Below are positions 46,298 through 54,963 of a stretch of 64,000 nucleotides of DNA, one piece after another. The stretch's first letter is position 1; every line of letters begins with the position of its first letter. Location: assembly GCF_001653135.1 (NCBI RefSeq), contig NZ_BDDS01000001.1:665173-729172 (forward strand). Reading direction: 5' to 3'. The notes under the pieces were generated by a model. That model saw nothing but the letters and a program-made list of their open reading frames with translations. It ran no database searches and was not told where the DNA came from. Source of the stretch: Pseudoalteromonas neustonica (GTDB lineage Bacteria > Pseudomonadota > Gammaproteobacteria > Enterobacterales > Alteromonadaceae). Made by a program: the position numbers and the translations under genes.

Positions 46298-46576
46298 TTA
46301 AAGCATATGACGCACGTCATCAATATTACTGATCACGTTATAGATTTCTTCAATATGAGCGCCACTGGTAACCGTTACTACTAAGCTAACTGACTCGTAA
46401 TTACCTTTACTGCTCGGTTTTACTTTTGGCGCGTAATCGCCAGGTGCAATTGGTTGTAACTTAGTTAGAATTTGATCAGTTAAGTTTACGTTCGCTAAAC
46501 CCATTACTCTAAACGTAAATGGGCAAGGGTACTCTAAATATTCATCAAATTTAGTATCTTTTACAGGTGTAGCCAC
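46298..46576 (-). CDS. ybeD: YbeD-family protein (DUF493)
   Basis: A 92-residue ACT-like protein with the family start [17 protein letters not shown] and the C-terminal [18 protein letters not shown] (in part). It usually lies between dacA and lipB. The family has been suggested to regulate lipoate synthesis, but this is not well proven. Confidence 0.92.
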   Translation of the reverse strand: MATPVKDTKFDEYLEYPCPFTFRVMGLANVNLTDQILTKLQPIAPGDYAPKVKPSSKGNYESVSLVVTVTSGAHIEEIYNVISNIDDVRHML

Positions 46577-46865
46577 GACGTTGACTCCTCATACTTAATG
46601 TGTGTTTAGTACTTTAAATAACTAAACAATAATCAGATTAGATAACCTATTATCGACCTTATAATAATTGTATTAAGACATTACTGATCCGAAGTAGCAA
46701 AAAATCATGTATTACACAATAATTTTAATTATAACAAAGCTATCATTAAAAAATTTTGGTGTGAAAAATTATTTTTTGACGCCATCAATGGCTATTTACG
46801 CAATACAATTTACTTACAGGTTACTTGCGGGTTAGATATGGGGCGCATTCTACCATTTTTAAAGT
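46577..46865. other. Intergenic region upstream of ybeD
   Basis: About 290 AT-rich bases without a gene. It must hold the promoter of the ybeD-lipB-lipA operon on the minus strand; several AT-rich hexamers exist but no single pair stands out. The dacA terminator marks its right end. Confidence 0.5.
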
Positions 46866-46893
46866 AAAAAAAAACGCCTTGCAGTGCAAGGCG
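46866..46893 (-). terminator. Terminator after dacA
   Basis: On the minus strand CGCCTTGCA pairs with TGCAAGGCG, followed by a run of eight or nine T residues. A strong intrinsic terminator for the cell-wall operon. Confidence 0.93.
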
Positions 46894-46914
46894 CTTATAT
46901 TCTTTCGTTACGTT

Positions 46915-48084
46915 TTACATGATTTGTAAACGTAAGTAATCATAGATTTTGCTAAAGAAGCTACCTTCTTCAACTTCTTCAAGTGTTACAAGAGGATACT
47001 GTGCAATTTCTTCGCCTTCAAGCTTTAAAGATAAAGTGCCGACTGTAGACCCTTTAGCCAGTGGTGCTTCTAGAACTTTATCAAGTTTAAAGTCTGCTTT
47101 TAAATTTTTACGTTGGCCACGTGGAATTGTGATCGGTGTATCAACTAAAATACCCAGCGATACATTTTCTTTATTACCCATCCAAATGCGTTGTTCAGCA
47201 AAACTATCGCCGGCTTTATATGGTGTGATTGTTTCAAAAAATCGAAACCCGTAGTTAAGTAATTTTTTACTTTCTACTTTGCGAGCACGTTCACTTGAGG
47301 TACCCATAACAACAGCAATTAAGCGCATTTCATCTTTAGTCGCTGAGGTTACTAAGCTATAACCTGCTTCTGATGTATGCCCCGTTTTAATGCCGTCTAC
47401 ATCTAAACTTTCGTCCCATAACAGTGAGTTACGGTTATATTGCTTTATACCATTAAAGGTAAATGATTTTTCAGCATAAAAAGCATATTCATCTGGTACA
47501 TCACGAATAAGTGCAGCACCTAATGTGGCCATATCGCGTGGTGTTGTAAAATGCTCGTTGGTGTCTAAACCATGGCTATTGATAAAATGCGTGTTGCTCA
47601 TACCTAATTTTTCAGAATGCGCATTCATTAGATCAGCAAAGGCACTTTCGCTGCCAGCAATGTGTTCAGCCATTGCAACACAGGCATCGTTACCCGATTG
47701 AATAATAATGCCACGGTTTAAATCTTCAACGCTGATTTGTTTACCGACTTCTATAAACATTTTTGATGATTCAGGGAAGTTTTTAGCCCATGCTTTTTCA
47801 CTAACAGTAACCATGTCCGTTGGGGCGATGTTACCGGCTTTAATTTCAGTGCCGATCACATAACTGGTCATCATTTTTGTTAAGCTAGCAGGCGCAAGAC
47901 GTGTATCAGGTTCGCCCTCAGCGATTACTTTACCGGTAGTAAAATCAACAAGGAAATAACCTTTTGCATTAATTTGAGGAGGTGCAGGCATGACCTGAGC
48001 GGTCGCTGAGAAAATGGCAGCTGAGCAAACTAAGCCACACATTCCGCTTATAATTTTGTATTTAATAGATTTCATCATACTCAT
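46915..48084 (-). CDS. dacA: D-alanyl-D-alanine carboxypeptidase (PBP5/6 type)
   Basis: Trims the terminal D-Ala from peptidoglycan pentapeptides in the periplasm. The 389-residue protein has a signal peptide (cut likely after SATAQ), SLTK (Ser67-Lys70), SGN (130-132), KTG (Lys233), a C-terminal beta domain and an amphipathic anchor helix at the end (SKIYDYLRLQIM). The exact start among three close methionines is uncertain. It lies downstream of rlpA. Confidence 0.96.
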   Translation of the reverse strand: MSMMKSIKYKIISGMCGLVCSAAIFSATAQVMPAPPQINAKGYFLVDFTTGKVIAEGEPDTRLAPASLTKMMTSYVIGTEIKAGNIAPTDMVTVSEKAWAKNFPESSKMFIEVGKQISVEDLNRGIIIQSGNDACVAMAEHIAGSESAFADLMNAHSEKLGMSNTHFINSHGLDTNEHFTTPRDMATLGAALIRDVPDEYAFYAEKSFTFNGIKQYNRNSLLWDESLDVDGIKTGHTSEAGYSLVTSATKDEMRLIAVVMGTSSERARKVESKKLLNYGFRFFETITPYKAGDSFAEQRIWMGNKENVSLGILVDTPITIPRGQRKNLKADFKLDKVLEAPLAKGSTVGTLSLKLEGEEIAQYPLVTLEEVEEGSFFSKIYDYLRLQIM

Positions 48085-48127
48085 TAATGGTTAAAGTTAA
48101 AGATTCGCGTTTCTCATTCTAAAGGTC

Positions 48128-48907
48128 TTATTGACTGTAAAGCAAGAACGCGTTTTGAAATTGATTCTGTTTTAATTTATCAAGTACTTGTTGAGCTTGC
48201 TCTGCATCCTTAATTGGACCTAAGCGAAGTCGATAAATATTATCTTTTTCTACAATACTCGTTGGCAAAGCGTATTGCTGGCGCAGCGTATAAGCTAACG
48301 CTTCAATATTTTTTAATGTACTTCCCGCAGCCACTTGAATATAACTTAAGCGAAGAGTCGAATCCGCCATAGTAATCGCTTCAATCTTAACCCTCGCTGT
48401 ACCCTGACGATAATACCCTAATTTATAGGCGGCTGAATAAGATAAATCAATTAGGCGGTCATCATGAAAAGGGCCACGATCGTTTACACGAACAATAACC
48501 GACTTACCATTGCTGGTATTGGTGACTTTGACAAAGCTTGGTAAGGGTAATGTTTTGTGCGCAGCTGTCATAGCAAACATATCATAGACTTCGCCGTTTG
48601 AGGTATGGTAGCCGTGAAATTTACGGCCATACCATGACGCGATGCCTTCTTCGCTGTAACCTGTTTCATCAAGCATCGGCGTATAACCTTTCCCACGAAC
48701 AGTGTATGGCCGTCCTGCACTGGCACTTTTAGTCACAGCTGTGACGACTGCATTTTGCATTTCAAGTTGTGTAGGCGGGCGCAAAGGTGCTGAGTCATGA
48801 CGCATACTATAACGGCTGCTGTGGTCCGTTTTACTGCCTGAACTACTACAAGCCGTTAAGGTTATAATGATAAGCGATATGCTAAAGAATTTAATCGTCG
48901 TAAGCAT
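48128..48907 (-). CDS. rlpA: Rare lipoprotein A, septal lytic transglycosylase-type
   Basis: Outer-membrane lipoprotein that acts on denuded septal glycan in some species. The 259-residue protein has a lipobox LTAC (Cys20), a double-psi beta-barrel domain (GIASWYGRKFHG, RVNDRGPFHDDRLIDLS with the catalytic Asp) and a C-terminal SPOR domain for septal localisation. It overlaps rodA by one base. Confidence 0.95.
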   Translation of the reverse strand: MLTTIKFFSISLIIITLTACSSSGSKTDHSSRYSMRHDSAPLRPPTQLEMQNAVVTAVTKSASAGRPYTVRGKGYTPMLDETGYSEEGIASWYGRKFHGYHTSNGEVYDMFAMTAAHKTLPLPSFVKVTNTSNGKSVIVRVNDRGPFHDDRLIDLSYSAAYKLGYYRQGTARVKIEAITMADSTLRLSYIQVAAGSTLKNIEALAYTLRQQYALPTSIVEKDNIYRLRLGPIKDAEQAQQVLDKLKQNQFQNAFLLYSQ

Positions 48908-50010
48908 TATTTTAATAGCATCCTTTTATCCGTGGCGATTGACATAATAATACCAAATCCAGCCATGAGTGTGACCATGGATGTTCCGCCATAACTTATT
49001 AATGGCAGAGGTACGCCAACAACAGGTAATAAGCCCGAGACCATACCAATGTTAACAAATATATAAACAAAGAATGTTAATGTTAGTGCACCGGCTAATA
49101 GCTTGCCAAAAGCATCTTGCGCATTAACGGCAATGTATAAGCCCCGACCAATAATAAATAGGTACATACATAACAGCAAGCACACGCCAAATAAACCAAA
49201 CTCCTCACTGAGTACTGAAAAAATAAAGTCAGTGTGGCGCTCTGGTAAAAATTCTAATTGTGATTGAGTTCCTTGCAACCAGCCTTTGCCTTCAATGCCG
49301 CCTGAACCAATGGCTATTTTTGATTGAATAATATGATAACCAGAACCAAGCGGATCGCTCTCAGGATTAAACAGCGTTAACACGCGTTGTTTTTGATAAG
49401 CGTGCATACCGTAATGCCAAAATGGCCATGCCGCAAGTGCGACTAAAGCGGTTAAAAAACCGATAAGCCGCCAACTTAATCCAGATAAAAATAACACAAA
49501 CACACCAGAGCTGGCGATTAATATAGAGGTGCCTAAATCCGGTTGCTCTTTAATAAGTAATGTTGGAAGCATCACGATGGTAAAGCCGACAACTAAATGC
49601 AATGCTCTCGGTGGTAAGTGATTTCGACCTATGTACCACGCAACCATCATAGGCACTGCTATTTTCATTAGTTCAGATGGTTGGAAGCGCGTAATGCCTA
49701 AATCAAGCCAGCGCTGTGCGCCTTTTGAACTGACGCCAAAAAGTAGTACACCTACAAGCATCAATAGACCTAAACAATATAAGGGGATGACGAGGCGTTT
49801 AAGTGTAGCGGGGGAGAATTGGGCTAAAATAAACATGCCAATAATAGCGCCCGCCATACGTGTAGCATGGCGAACCATCATTGCCATGTCTTGACCGCTG
49901 GCGCTGTAAACAATTGTTAAACTGGCGACCATCATAGCTATTAAGGCAAGCAGTAACGGCAAGTCTAAATGCAATTTGTCCCAAATAGAGCGCTTGTCAT
50001 TTAATTTCAT
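48907..50010 (-). CDS. rodA: Rod-shape determining protein RodA (SEDS glycosyltransferase)
   Basis: Membrane peptidoglycan polymerase working with PBP2 in the elongasome. The 367-residue protein has about ten membrane helices and SEDS motifs including GAQRWLDLGITRFQPSELMKI (in part), the catalytic-region PDLGTS, and the C-terminal VGVPLPLISYGGTS. Its start overlaps the mrdA stop by four bases, coupling synthesis of the two partners. Confidence 0.97.
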   Translation of the reverse strand: MKLNDKRSIWDKLHLDLPLLLALIAMMVASLTIVYSASGQDMAMMVRHATRMAGAIIGMFILAQFSPATLKRLVIPLYCLGLLMLVGVLLFGVSSKGAQRWLDLGITRFQPSELMKIAVPMMVAWYIGRNHLPPRALHLVVGFTIVMLPTLLIKEQPDLGTSILIASSGVFVLFLSGLSWRLIGFLTALVALAAWPFWHYGMHAYQKQRVLTLFNPESDPLGSGYHIIQSKIAIGSGGIEGKGWLQGTQSQLEFLPERHTDFIFSVLSEEFGLFGVCLLLCMYLFIIGRGLYIAVNAQDAFGKLLAGALTLTFFVYIFVNIGMVSGLLPVVGVPLPLISYGGTSMVTLMAGFGIIMSIATDKRMLLK

Positions 50011-51890
50011 TGCTGGCCTGTATTGCTAAGGAGGTTAACGGGGTTAGCTGAAAAATAGTAATCCATTAATTGCCGAGCGATCGGTGCGCCAACGCTACTG
50101 CCACCGCCGGTGTTTTCAACCACAATGGATACGACAATTTGTGGATCATTATACGGGGCAAAGCCGATATAAATAGCGTTGTCGCGGTGGCGTTCTTTTA
50201 TCGCGTCAGCATCGTAACGCTCACCTTGAGCTATGCTCACTAATTGCGCGGTGCCTGTTTTACCAGCAGGATCGTAATTTACACCTTTGAATGCTTTATG
50301 AGCTGTGCCTGTCGTTTTATGAACCGTGTTATGCATTGCATCTAATGCTATTTGCCAATGCTTTGCATCCTTGAGGATAACAGGTGGTTTTTCTTCATTT
50401 ATAATCGGTGTTACTTGGTCTTCTTGTTTTGCCACTTGTACCAAGTGAGGTGGGCGATGTTCGCCTTTATTAACAAGTATATTTGTTGCGTTAGCAATTT
50501 GAATGGGGGTTGCTGTCCAATAGCCCTGACCAATACCAACAGAAATTGTATCACCACGCCACCATGACTCTTTAAAACGGCCTTCTTTCCACTCTTTAGA
50601 TGGTAAAATAGCGGTGGTTTCTTCATGGATATCTATGCCCGTTAAATCACCAAAACCAAACTGCGCCATAAAATCACTAATTTTTGTGATCCCTAAACGA
50701 TAAGCAGCATCATAAAAATAAGTATCGCATGATTCTTCAATGGCTTTATAGACATCAACATGGCCATGACCCCAGCGCTTCCAATCTCGCCATTTGTGCT
50801 CAACATTAGGTATTTGGAAAAAACCAGGGTCCCACATTTTTGTGTGCTCAGTGACTAAGCCTTCCTCTAAGGCTAAAATTGCCATATGAGGTTTGACAGT
50901 TGAAGCTGGGGCGTAACGTCCTTGAGTCGTGCGGTTTATTAAAGGGCGATCAGGGTTTAATAGTGCTTTATAATTTTTACTACTGATACCGTGTACAAAT
51001 AAATTAGGGTCATAGCTAGGGTTTGAATACAGTGCGAGTATTCCACCATCTTTTGCATCCATAACAACAACAGCGCCACGCATATCTTTTAAAGTATGTT
51101 GAGCTATTTGTTGTAAACCTATATCAAGCGTTAGTACAAGATCGTGGCCCGGTTCAGGTGCAGTCATACTTAATGTGCGAATAATACGACCACGGTTATT
51201 AACTTCAACGCGCTGTGAACCTACTTGGCCGTGTAATAAACGCTCATAATATTTTTCAATGCCAAGCTTGCCAATATCGTGAGTTGCGCGATAGTTAGTG
51301 CCTTGATCTTCAGATATAAGTTTAGAAAGTTCTTTTTTATTAAGCTTTGCAACATAACCGAGTGCATGCGTAAGAGTATCGCCAAAGGGGTAGTAACGCG
51401 CTAAGCGAGCTTCGATACTAAAACCGGGGTATTTGTGTTGATTAACTGAAAACTTAGCGACTTCCTCTTCATTTAAACGCGCCTTGAGCACTTGGCTTTT
51501 AAAGCGACGATTATTTTTTATATCATCGAGAAAATCATTTTTTTGTTGCTCTGAAATATCTATAAATTGTGTTAAAGCTGCCAGTGACGCATCAAGGTCA
51601 TCAACGTCTTCAGGTATGACCTCTAAATTATAGACCGGTTTATTTTCTGCGAGTAATACACCGTTACGGTCATAAATTAAGCCACGATTTGGGGCGATAG
51701 GGATAACTTTAATACGGTTATCGTTTGAACGCGTTTGATAATCTTGATGATCATCAACTTGAATAGTGTATAAATTAGAAAGTAAAACCGCGACCAGTAG
51801 AGTTACAAAAACAAAACCCACAAATGCGCGACGAGCAAACAGATTAGCTTCTGCTGAGTGGTCTCGGATCGTGGGCCTTTTTTTGAGCAT
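50007..51890 (-). CDS. mrdA: Penicillin-binding protein 2
   Basis: Class B PBP, the transpeptidase of lateral wall synthesis. The 627-residue protein has one N-terminal membrane helix (about residues 23-45), a dimerisation domain with RGLIYDRNGVLLAEN, and the transpeptidase domain with the catalytic STVK, SXN-type motif (SCDTYFY region) and KTGTAQ. It forms the mrdA-rodA-rlpA core of the cluster. Confidence 0.97.
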   Translation of the reverse strand: MLKKRPTIRDHSAEANLFARRAFVGFVFVTLLVAVLLSNLYTIQVDDHQDYQTRSNDNRIKVIPIAPNRGLIYDRNGVLLAENKPVYNLEVIPEDVDDLDASLAALTQFIDISEQQKNDFLDDIKNNRRFKSQVLKARLNEEEVAKFSVNQHKYPGFSIEARLARYYPFGDTLTHALGYVAKLNKKELSKLISEDQGTNYRATHDIGKLGIEKYYERLLHGQVGSQRVEVNNRGRIIRTLSMTAPEPGHDLVLTLDIGLQQIAQHTLKDMRGAVVVMDAKDGGILALYSNPSYDPNLFVHGISSKNYKALLNPDRPLINRTTQGRYAPASTVKPHMAILALEEGLVTEHTKMWDPGFFQIPNVEHKWRDWKRWGHGHVDVYKAIEESCDTYFYDAAYRLGITKISDFMAQFGFGDLTGIDIHEETTAILPSKEWKEGRFKESWWRGDTISVGIGQGYWTATPIQIANATNILVNKGEHRPPHLVQVAKQEDQVTPIINEEKPPVILKDAKHWQIALDAMHNTVHKTTGTAHKAFKGVNYDPAGKTGTAQLVSIAQGERYDADAIKERHRDNAIYIGFAPYNDPQIVVSIVVENTGGGSSVGAPIARQLMDYYFSANPVNLLSNTGQQ

Positions 51891-51899
51891 GAGTAAATG

Positions 51900-52370
51900 T
51901 TACTCGCGGTGATATGGGTGGTTATTGTTTAAGCTCCAGCCTCTATATAAGCTTTCTGCAACAATAATTCTTACCAGCGGATGCGGTAGGGTCAAATTTG
52001 ATAGTGACCATTTTTGCTCTGAGGCTGCGATACATTCTGGCGCCAAACCTTCAGGGCCGCCAATTAGCAAACTCACATCGCGGCCATCCAGTTGCCACTT
52101 TTCCATGCTTTTTGCTAATTGGTGAGTATCAAGTGCTTTACCTGTTACTTCAAGGGTGACAATACGATTGCCTTTGGGAATAGCAGCTAAGGTTTTTTCA
52201 CCTTCAATATGCAAGATACGCTTGATATCGGCATTTTTGCCACGTTTTCCAGCTGGGATCTCAATAAGTTCTAAGGCCATATCTTTAGGAAAACGACGTT
52301 GGTATTGTGCAAAGCCAGTTTCTACCCATGCTGGCATTTTAGTGCCAACTGCAATCATTTGTATTTTCAC
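51900..52370 (-). CDS. rlmH: 23S rRNA (pseudouridine-1915-N3)-methyltransferase RlmH
   Basis: SPOUT-class methyltransferase acting on helix 69 of 23S rRNA. The 156-residue protein has the SAM-binding knot with LLIGGPEGL and the C-terminal [18 protein letters not shown] segment (shown in two parts: [18 protein letters not shown]). It lies ten bases before mrdA and follows rsfS, the usual order. Confidence 0.97.
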   Translation of the reverse strand: MKIQMIAVGTKMPAWVETGFAQYQRRFPKDMALELIEIPAGKRGKNADIKRILHIEGEKTLAAIPKGNRIVTLEVTGKALDTHQLAKSMEKWQLDGRDVSLLIGGPEGLAPECIAASEQKWSLSNLTLPHPLVRIIVAESLYRGWSLNNNHPYHRE

Positions 52371-52406
52371 GTGTTACATCCAAGCTCAGTTAAAATTAAG
52401 TGGCAC

Positions 52407-52724
52407 TTAGCCCCATAGTTTTTCGAGGTCGTAATAGCTACGTGCTTGATCTTGCATAACGTGTACGATTACATCGCCTAAATCAATCAGAGCCCATTCA
52501 CCATCGCTTTGGCCTTCATAACCTAAAGGCTCTTGACCTGCGTGACGAGCTTCTTTTGCTAAATGATCAGCAATTGACAATACATGGCGCTTAGAAGTAC
52601 CAGAGCACACAACCATGTAGTCTGTGATATCTGATTTTTCGCTTACATCAATATTAACTATGTCACGTGCTTTCATATCGTCAATTTTATCTATTGCAAA
52701 GGCGAGTAGTTGTTTCGTATCCAA
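52407..52724 (-). CDS. rsfS: Ribosomal silencing factor RsfS
   Basis: Binds ribosomal protein uL14 and blocks subunit joining when nutrients are low. The 105-residue protein contains DIVNIDVSEKSDITDYMVV (in part), EGQSDGEWALIDLGDVIVHVM (in part) and the C-terminal RSYYDLEKLWG. Conserved between nadD and rlmH. Confidence 0.97.
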   Translation of the reverse strand: MDTKQLLAFAIDKIDDMKARDIVNIDVSEKSDITDYMVVCSGTSKRHVLSIADHLAKEARHAGQEPLGYEGQSDGEWALIDLGDVIVHVMQDQARSYYDLEKLWG

Positions 52725-52777
52725 GGTGTTATCTCATTTAAAAGTGAATAGCTGTTATTTTATCACGCAACTGGTAT

Positions 52778-53413
52778 TTATTCATCACTTAGATAAAGCT
52801 GATGTGATTGAATATACTGACACACGCTATGGGGAAGAAGTTCATTGAAATGTTTATTATTTTTAATGGCGCTGCGAATGTCACTTGATGAAATTGCATG
52901 CTCCTCACCGGGTAAAAAGTATAATTTTCCGCCAAGCTGTGTTGTAAGCTCTTTAATATCGGTGCAAAGTGCTGATTTTTTGTAAGCCAATAGCGCGTCG
53001 CTTGCGCTACACGTAAGATCTGGACGTTGGAACACCACAATGTGGCAAAGTGTGGTAATGGTTTGCCATTCAAACCATTTATCTAAGCTATTAAATGAAT
53101 CCATACCAATTAAAAATAGCAATGGTTTATTTGGGTATTCTGCGCGTAATTCTTGCAGACTTAATAAAGTGTAAGAAGGCCCAGTGCGATTTAACTCGCG
53201 TAAATCAAGTTCAAAAAAAGGGTAGGGCGCAATAGCCGCATTTAGCATTGCAATACGATGCTCAGTGCTGATACCTGGTGCGGCTTTATGAGCAGGCAGT
53301 GCGCATGGCATAAAATACAAAGTATCTAAATTAAATTCTTCAATACAGTGTTTTGCCATATTAATATGGCCTAAATGAATAGGGTCAAAAGTACCGCCAA
53401 ACAGCGCAATCAT
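52778..53413 (-). CDS. nadD: Nicotinate-nucleotide adenylyltransferase
   Basis: Makes deamido-NAD from nicotinate mononucleotide and ATP. The 211-residue protein has the nucleotidyltransferase motif GGTFDPIHLGH at the N-terminus and ISSSDIRSAIKN near the C-terminus. It lies between holA and rsfS. Confidence 0.96.
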   Translation of the reverse strand: MIALFGGTFDPIHLGHINMAKHCIEEFNLDTLYFMPCALPAHKAAPGISTEHRIAMLNAAIAPYPFFELDLRELNRTGPSYTLLSLQELRAEYPNKPLLFLIGMDSFNSLDKWFEWQTITTLCHIVVFQRPDLTCSASDALLAYKKSALCTDIKELTTQLGGKLYFLPGEEHAISSSDIRSAIKNNKHFNELLPHSVCQYIQSHQLYLSDE

Positions 53414-53429
53414 CTTTATATCCTAATGA

Positions 53430-54467
53430 TTAATTGAGTGGATGTGCTGGCAGAGGCATTGCCAATGGTTGGCAAAATACCAAACAAATATGAGCAAGTG
53501 CTTGATAAGGCCTTACTAAGTGACCTTGTTTATAACTGGCATCAAATTGCGCAAGTAACAAAATAATATGCTCAAGCGTTTGAATTGATAAGCGATTAAG
53601 TGCTTGTTGAACCGGAACTTGTTGATTTTTCCAAATAGCTTTTTGTTTAAATAAGGCTGCCAGTTGTTCACCCTGTTGTAAGCCTAATTGCAAGCTGAGT
53701 AAAGTATTCGCTTCTTTGTTCACAGTCCATAAAATGCTCACAGCTTCAGTATTATCGCTTGCGAGTTTGTTGAGTACTTTAATTGCTTGCTGAGCATTAC
53801 CTTGTAAGAGTGCATCACTTAAATCAAAAATATCAAATTTGGCTTGATTAAGTAGCCCTTGTAATACCTGTTGTTGGCTTATTGGCTCACTTGAATATAG
53901 TAACGACAGCTTTTCGAGCTCTTGAAAACAGGCTAATAAATTACCTTCAGTGGCATCAAGTAGTGTTTTTTTTGCATCGGCCTGCATATTTACTTTTAAG
54001 CGATAGCATTGGTCATCAAGCCAGCGCGATAAGTGGTTTCCCGTAAGCGGGTAACAGGGTACAAATGCGCCTTGTTTATCTAATGCTTTAAACCACGCAC
54101 TGCGTTGAATATCTTGGCTGGCTTTAGCGCCAGTCACTATTAATACCGTATCGGGGTTACTCAATTCAACCAAACGTTTAAATGTTTGGCTGCCAACAAT
54201 ACCAGGCTTTTGAAAATTAAGATCAAGTTCAATTAACGTGCGGGCACTAAATAACGACATACTTTGGTATTGAGCTACTAATTCTTGCCAATCAAAGCCC
54301 TGCATTAAGGTGAGTTTAATTACTTCATCAAAACCTTGCTGTTTTGCAGCAGTACGAATTTGTTGCGCACATTGTGCAACTTGAAATGGCTCTTCACCAA
54401 ACACCAAATAAAATGGGTGTAGGTTTTTGTTTAATTGGCCAGAGAGTTGATTAGCGTAAAGTCGCAT
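53430..54467 (-). CDS. holA: DNA polymerase III delta subunit
   Basis: Delta subunit of the clamp loader, which opens the beta clamp. The 345-residue protein has the HolA N-terminal AAA-like fold (FYLVFGEEPFQVAQC, LLACFQELEKLSLL) and C-terminal collar helices. Its start overlaps the lptE stop by one base, and nadD follows. Confidence 0.95.
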   Translation of the reverse strand: MRLYANQLSGQLNKNLHPFYLVFGEEPFQVAQCAQQIRTAAKQQGFDEVIKLTLMQGFDWQELVAQYQSMSLFSARTLIELDLNFQKPGIVGSQTFKRLVELSNPDTVLIVTGAKASQDIQRSAWFKALDKQGAFVPCYPLTGNHLSRWLDDQCYRLKVNMQADAKKTLLDATEGNLLACFQELEKLSLLYSSEPISQQQVLQGLLNQAKFDIFDLSDALLQGNAQQAIKVLNKLASDNTEAVSILWTVNKEANTLLSLQLGLQQGEQLAALFKQKAIWKNQQVPVQQALNRLSIQTLEHIILLLAQFDASYKQGHLVRPYQALAHICLVFCQPLAMPLPAHPLN

Positions 54468-54961
54468 TACAGTTGAGCAAGCTCTCTGACAATTCTACGG
54501 CTCGCTTGTTTGCGAATTTCGTTGAGCAGCAAATCGAATTCTTTTGCTTTAGCTAACGCGTTATCAGGGTCGTCCTGATAATTACGATAAAGTTCAAAGC
54601 TTTTTTCAATTGCTTGCTGACCTGGACGTTTAACTAAATAACGTACACTGTAAGCTAATTCATACTCAGCTACTTGACCATTTTTAAATAGCGATAACGT
54701 TTGACGCGATAAGCTATCTTTAAATAAATACAGCTGAGCAACATTTTTTTTAGGGGCAGACAGTAACTCAACTTTACTTAGGGTGAGTTCTTTATCAAGC
54801 ATGGCAAATAACGCAGATCTTTCGTCATCACCGCTTAATGTTAAGGTGGTTAGGTCATCAGGTAAACTAGATGCTTTTTTTAAGTGGAAACCACAGCCTG
54901 ATAACAAAAAACAGACTAGCGCTAAGGCTAGTCCGTTTTTAATGGCATTAAATGCTGCCAT
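54467..54961 (-). CDS. lptE: LPS-assembly lipoprotein LptE
   Basis: Outer-membrane lipoprotein that plugs LptD in the LPS export complex. The 164-residue protein has a lipobox LSGC (Cys23) followed by GFHLKK, and a C-terminal IRKQASRRIVREL. It lies between leuS and holA, the standard place for lptE (formerly rlpB). Confidence 0.94.
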   Translation of the reverse strand: MAAFNAIKNGLALALVCFLLSGCGFHLKKASSLPDDLTTLTLSGDDERSALFAMLDKELTLSKVELLSAPKKNVAQLYLFKDSLSRQTLSLFKNGQVAEYELAYSVRYLVKRPGQQAIEKSFELYRNYQDDPDNALAKAKEFDLLLNEIRKQASRRIVRELAQL

Positions 54962-54963
54962 AA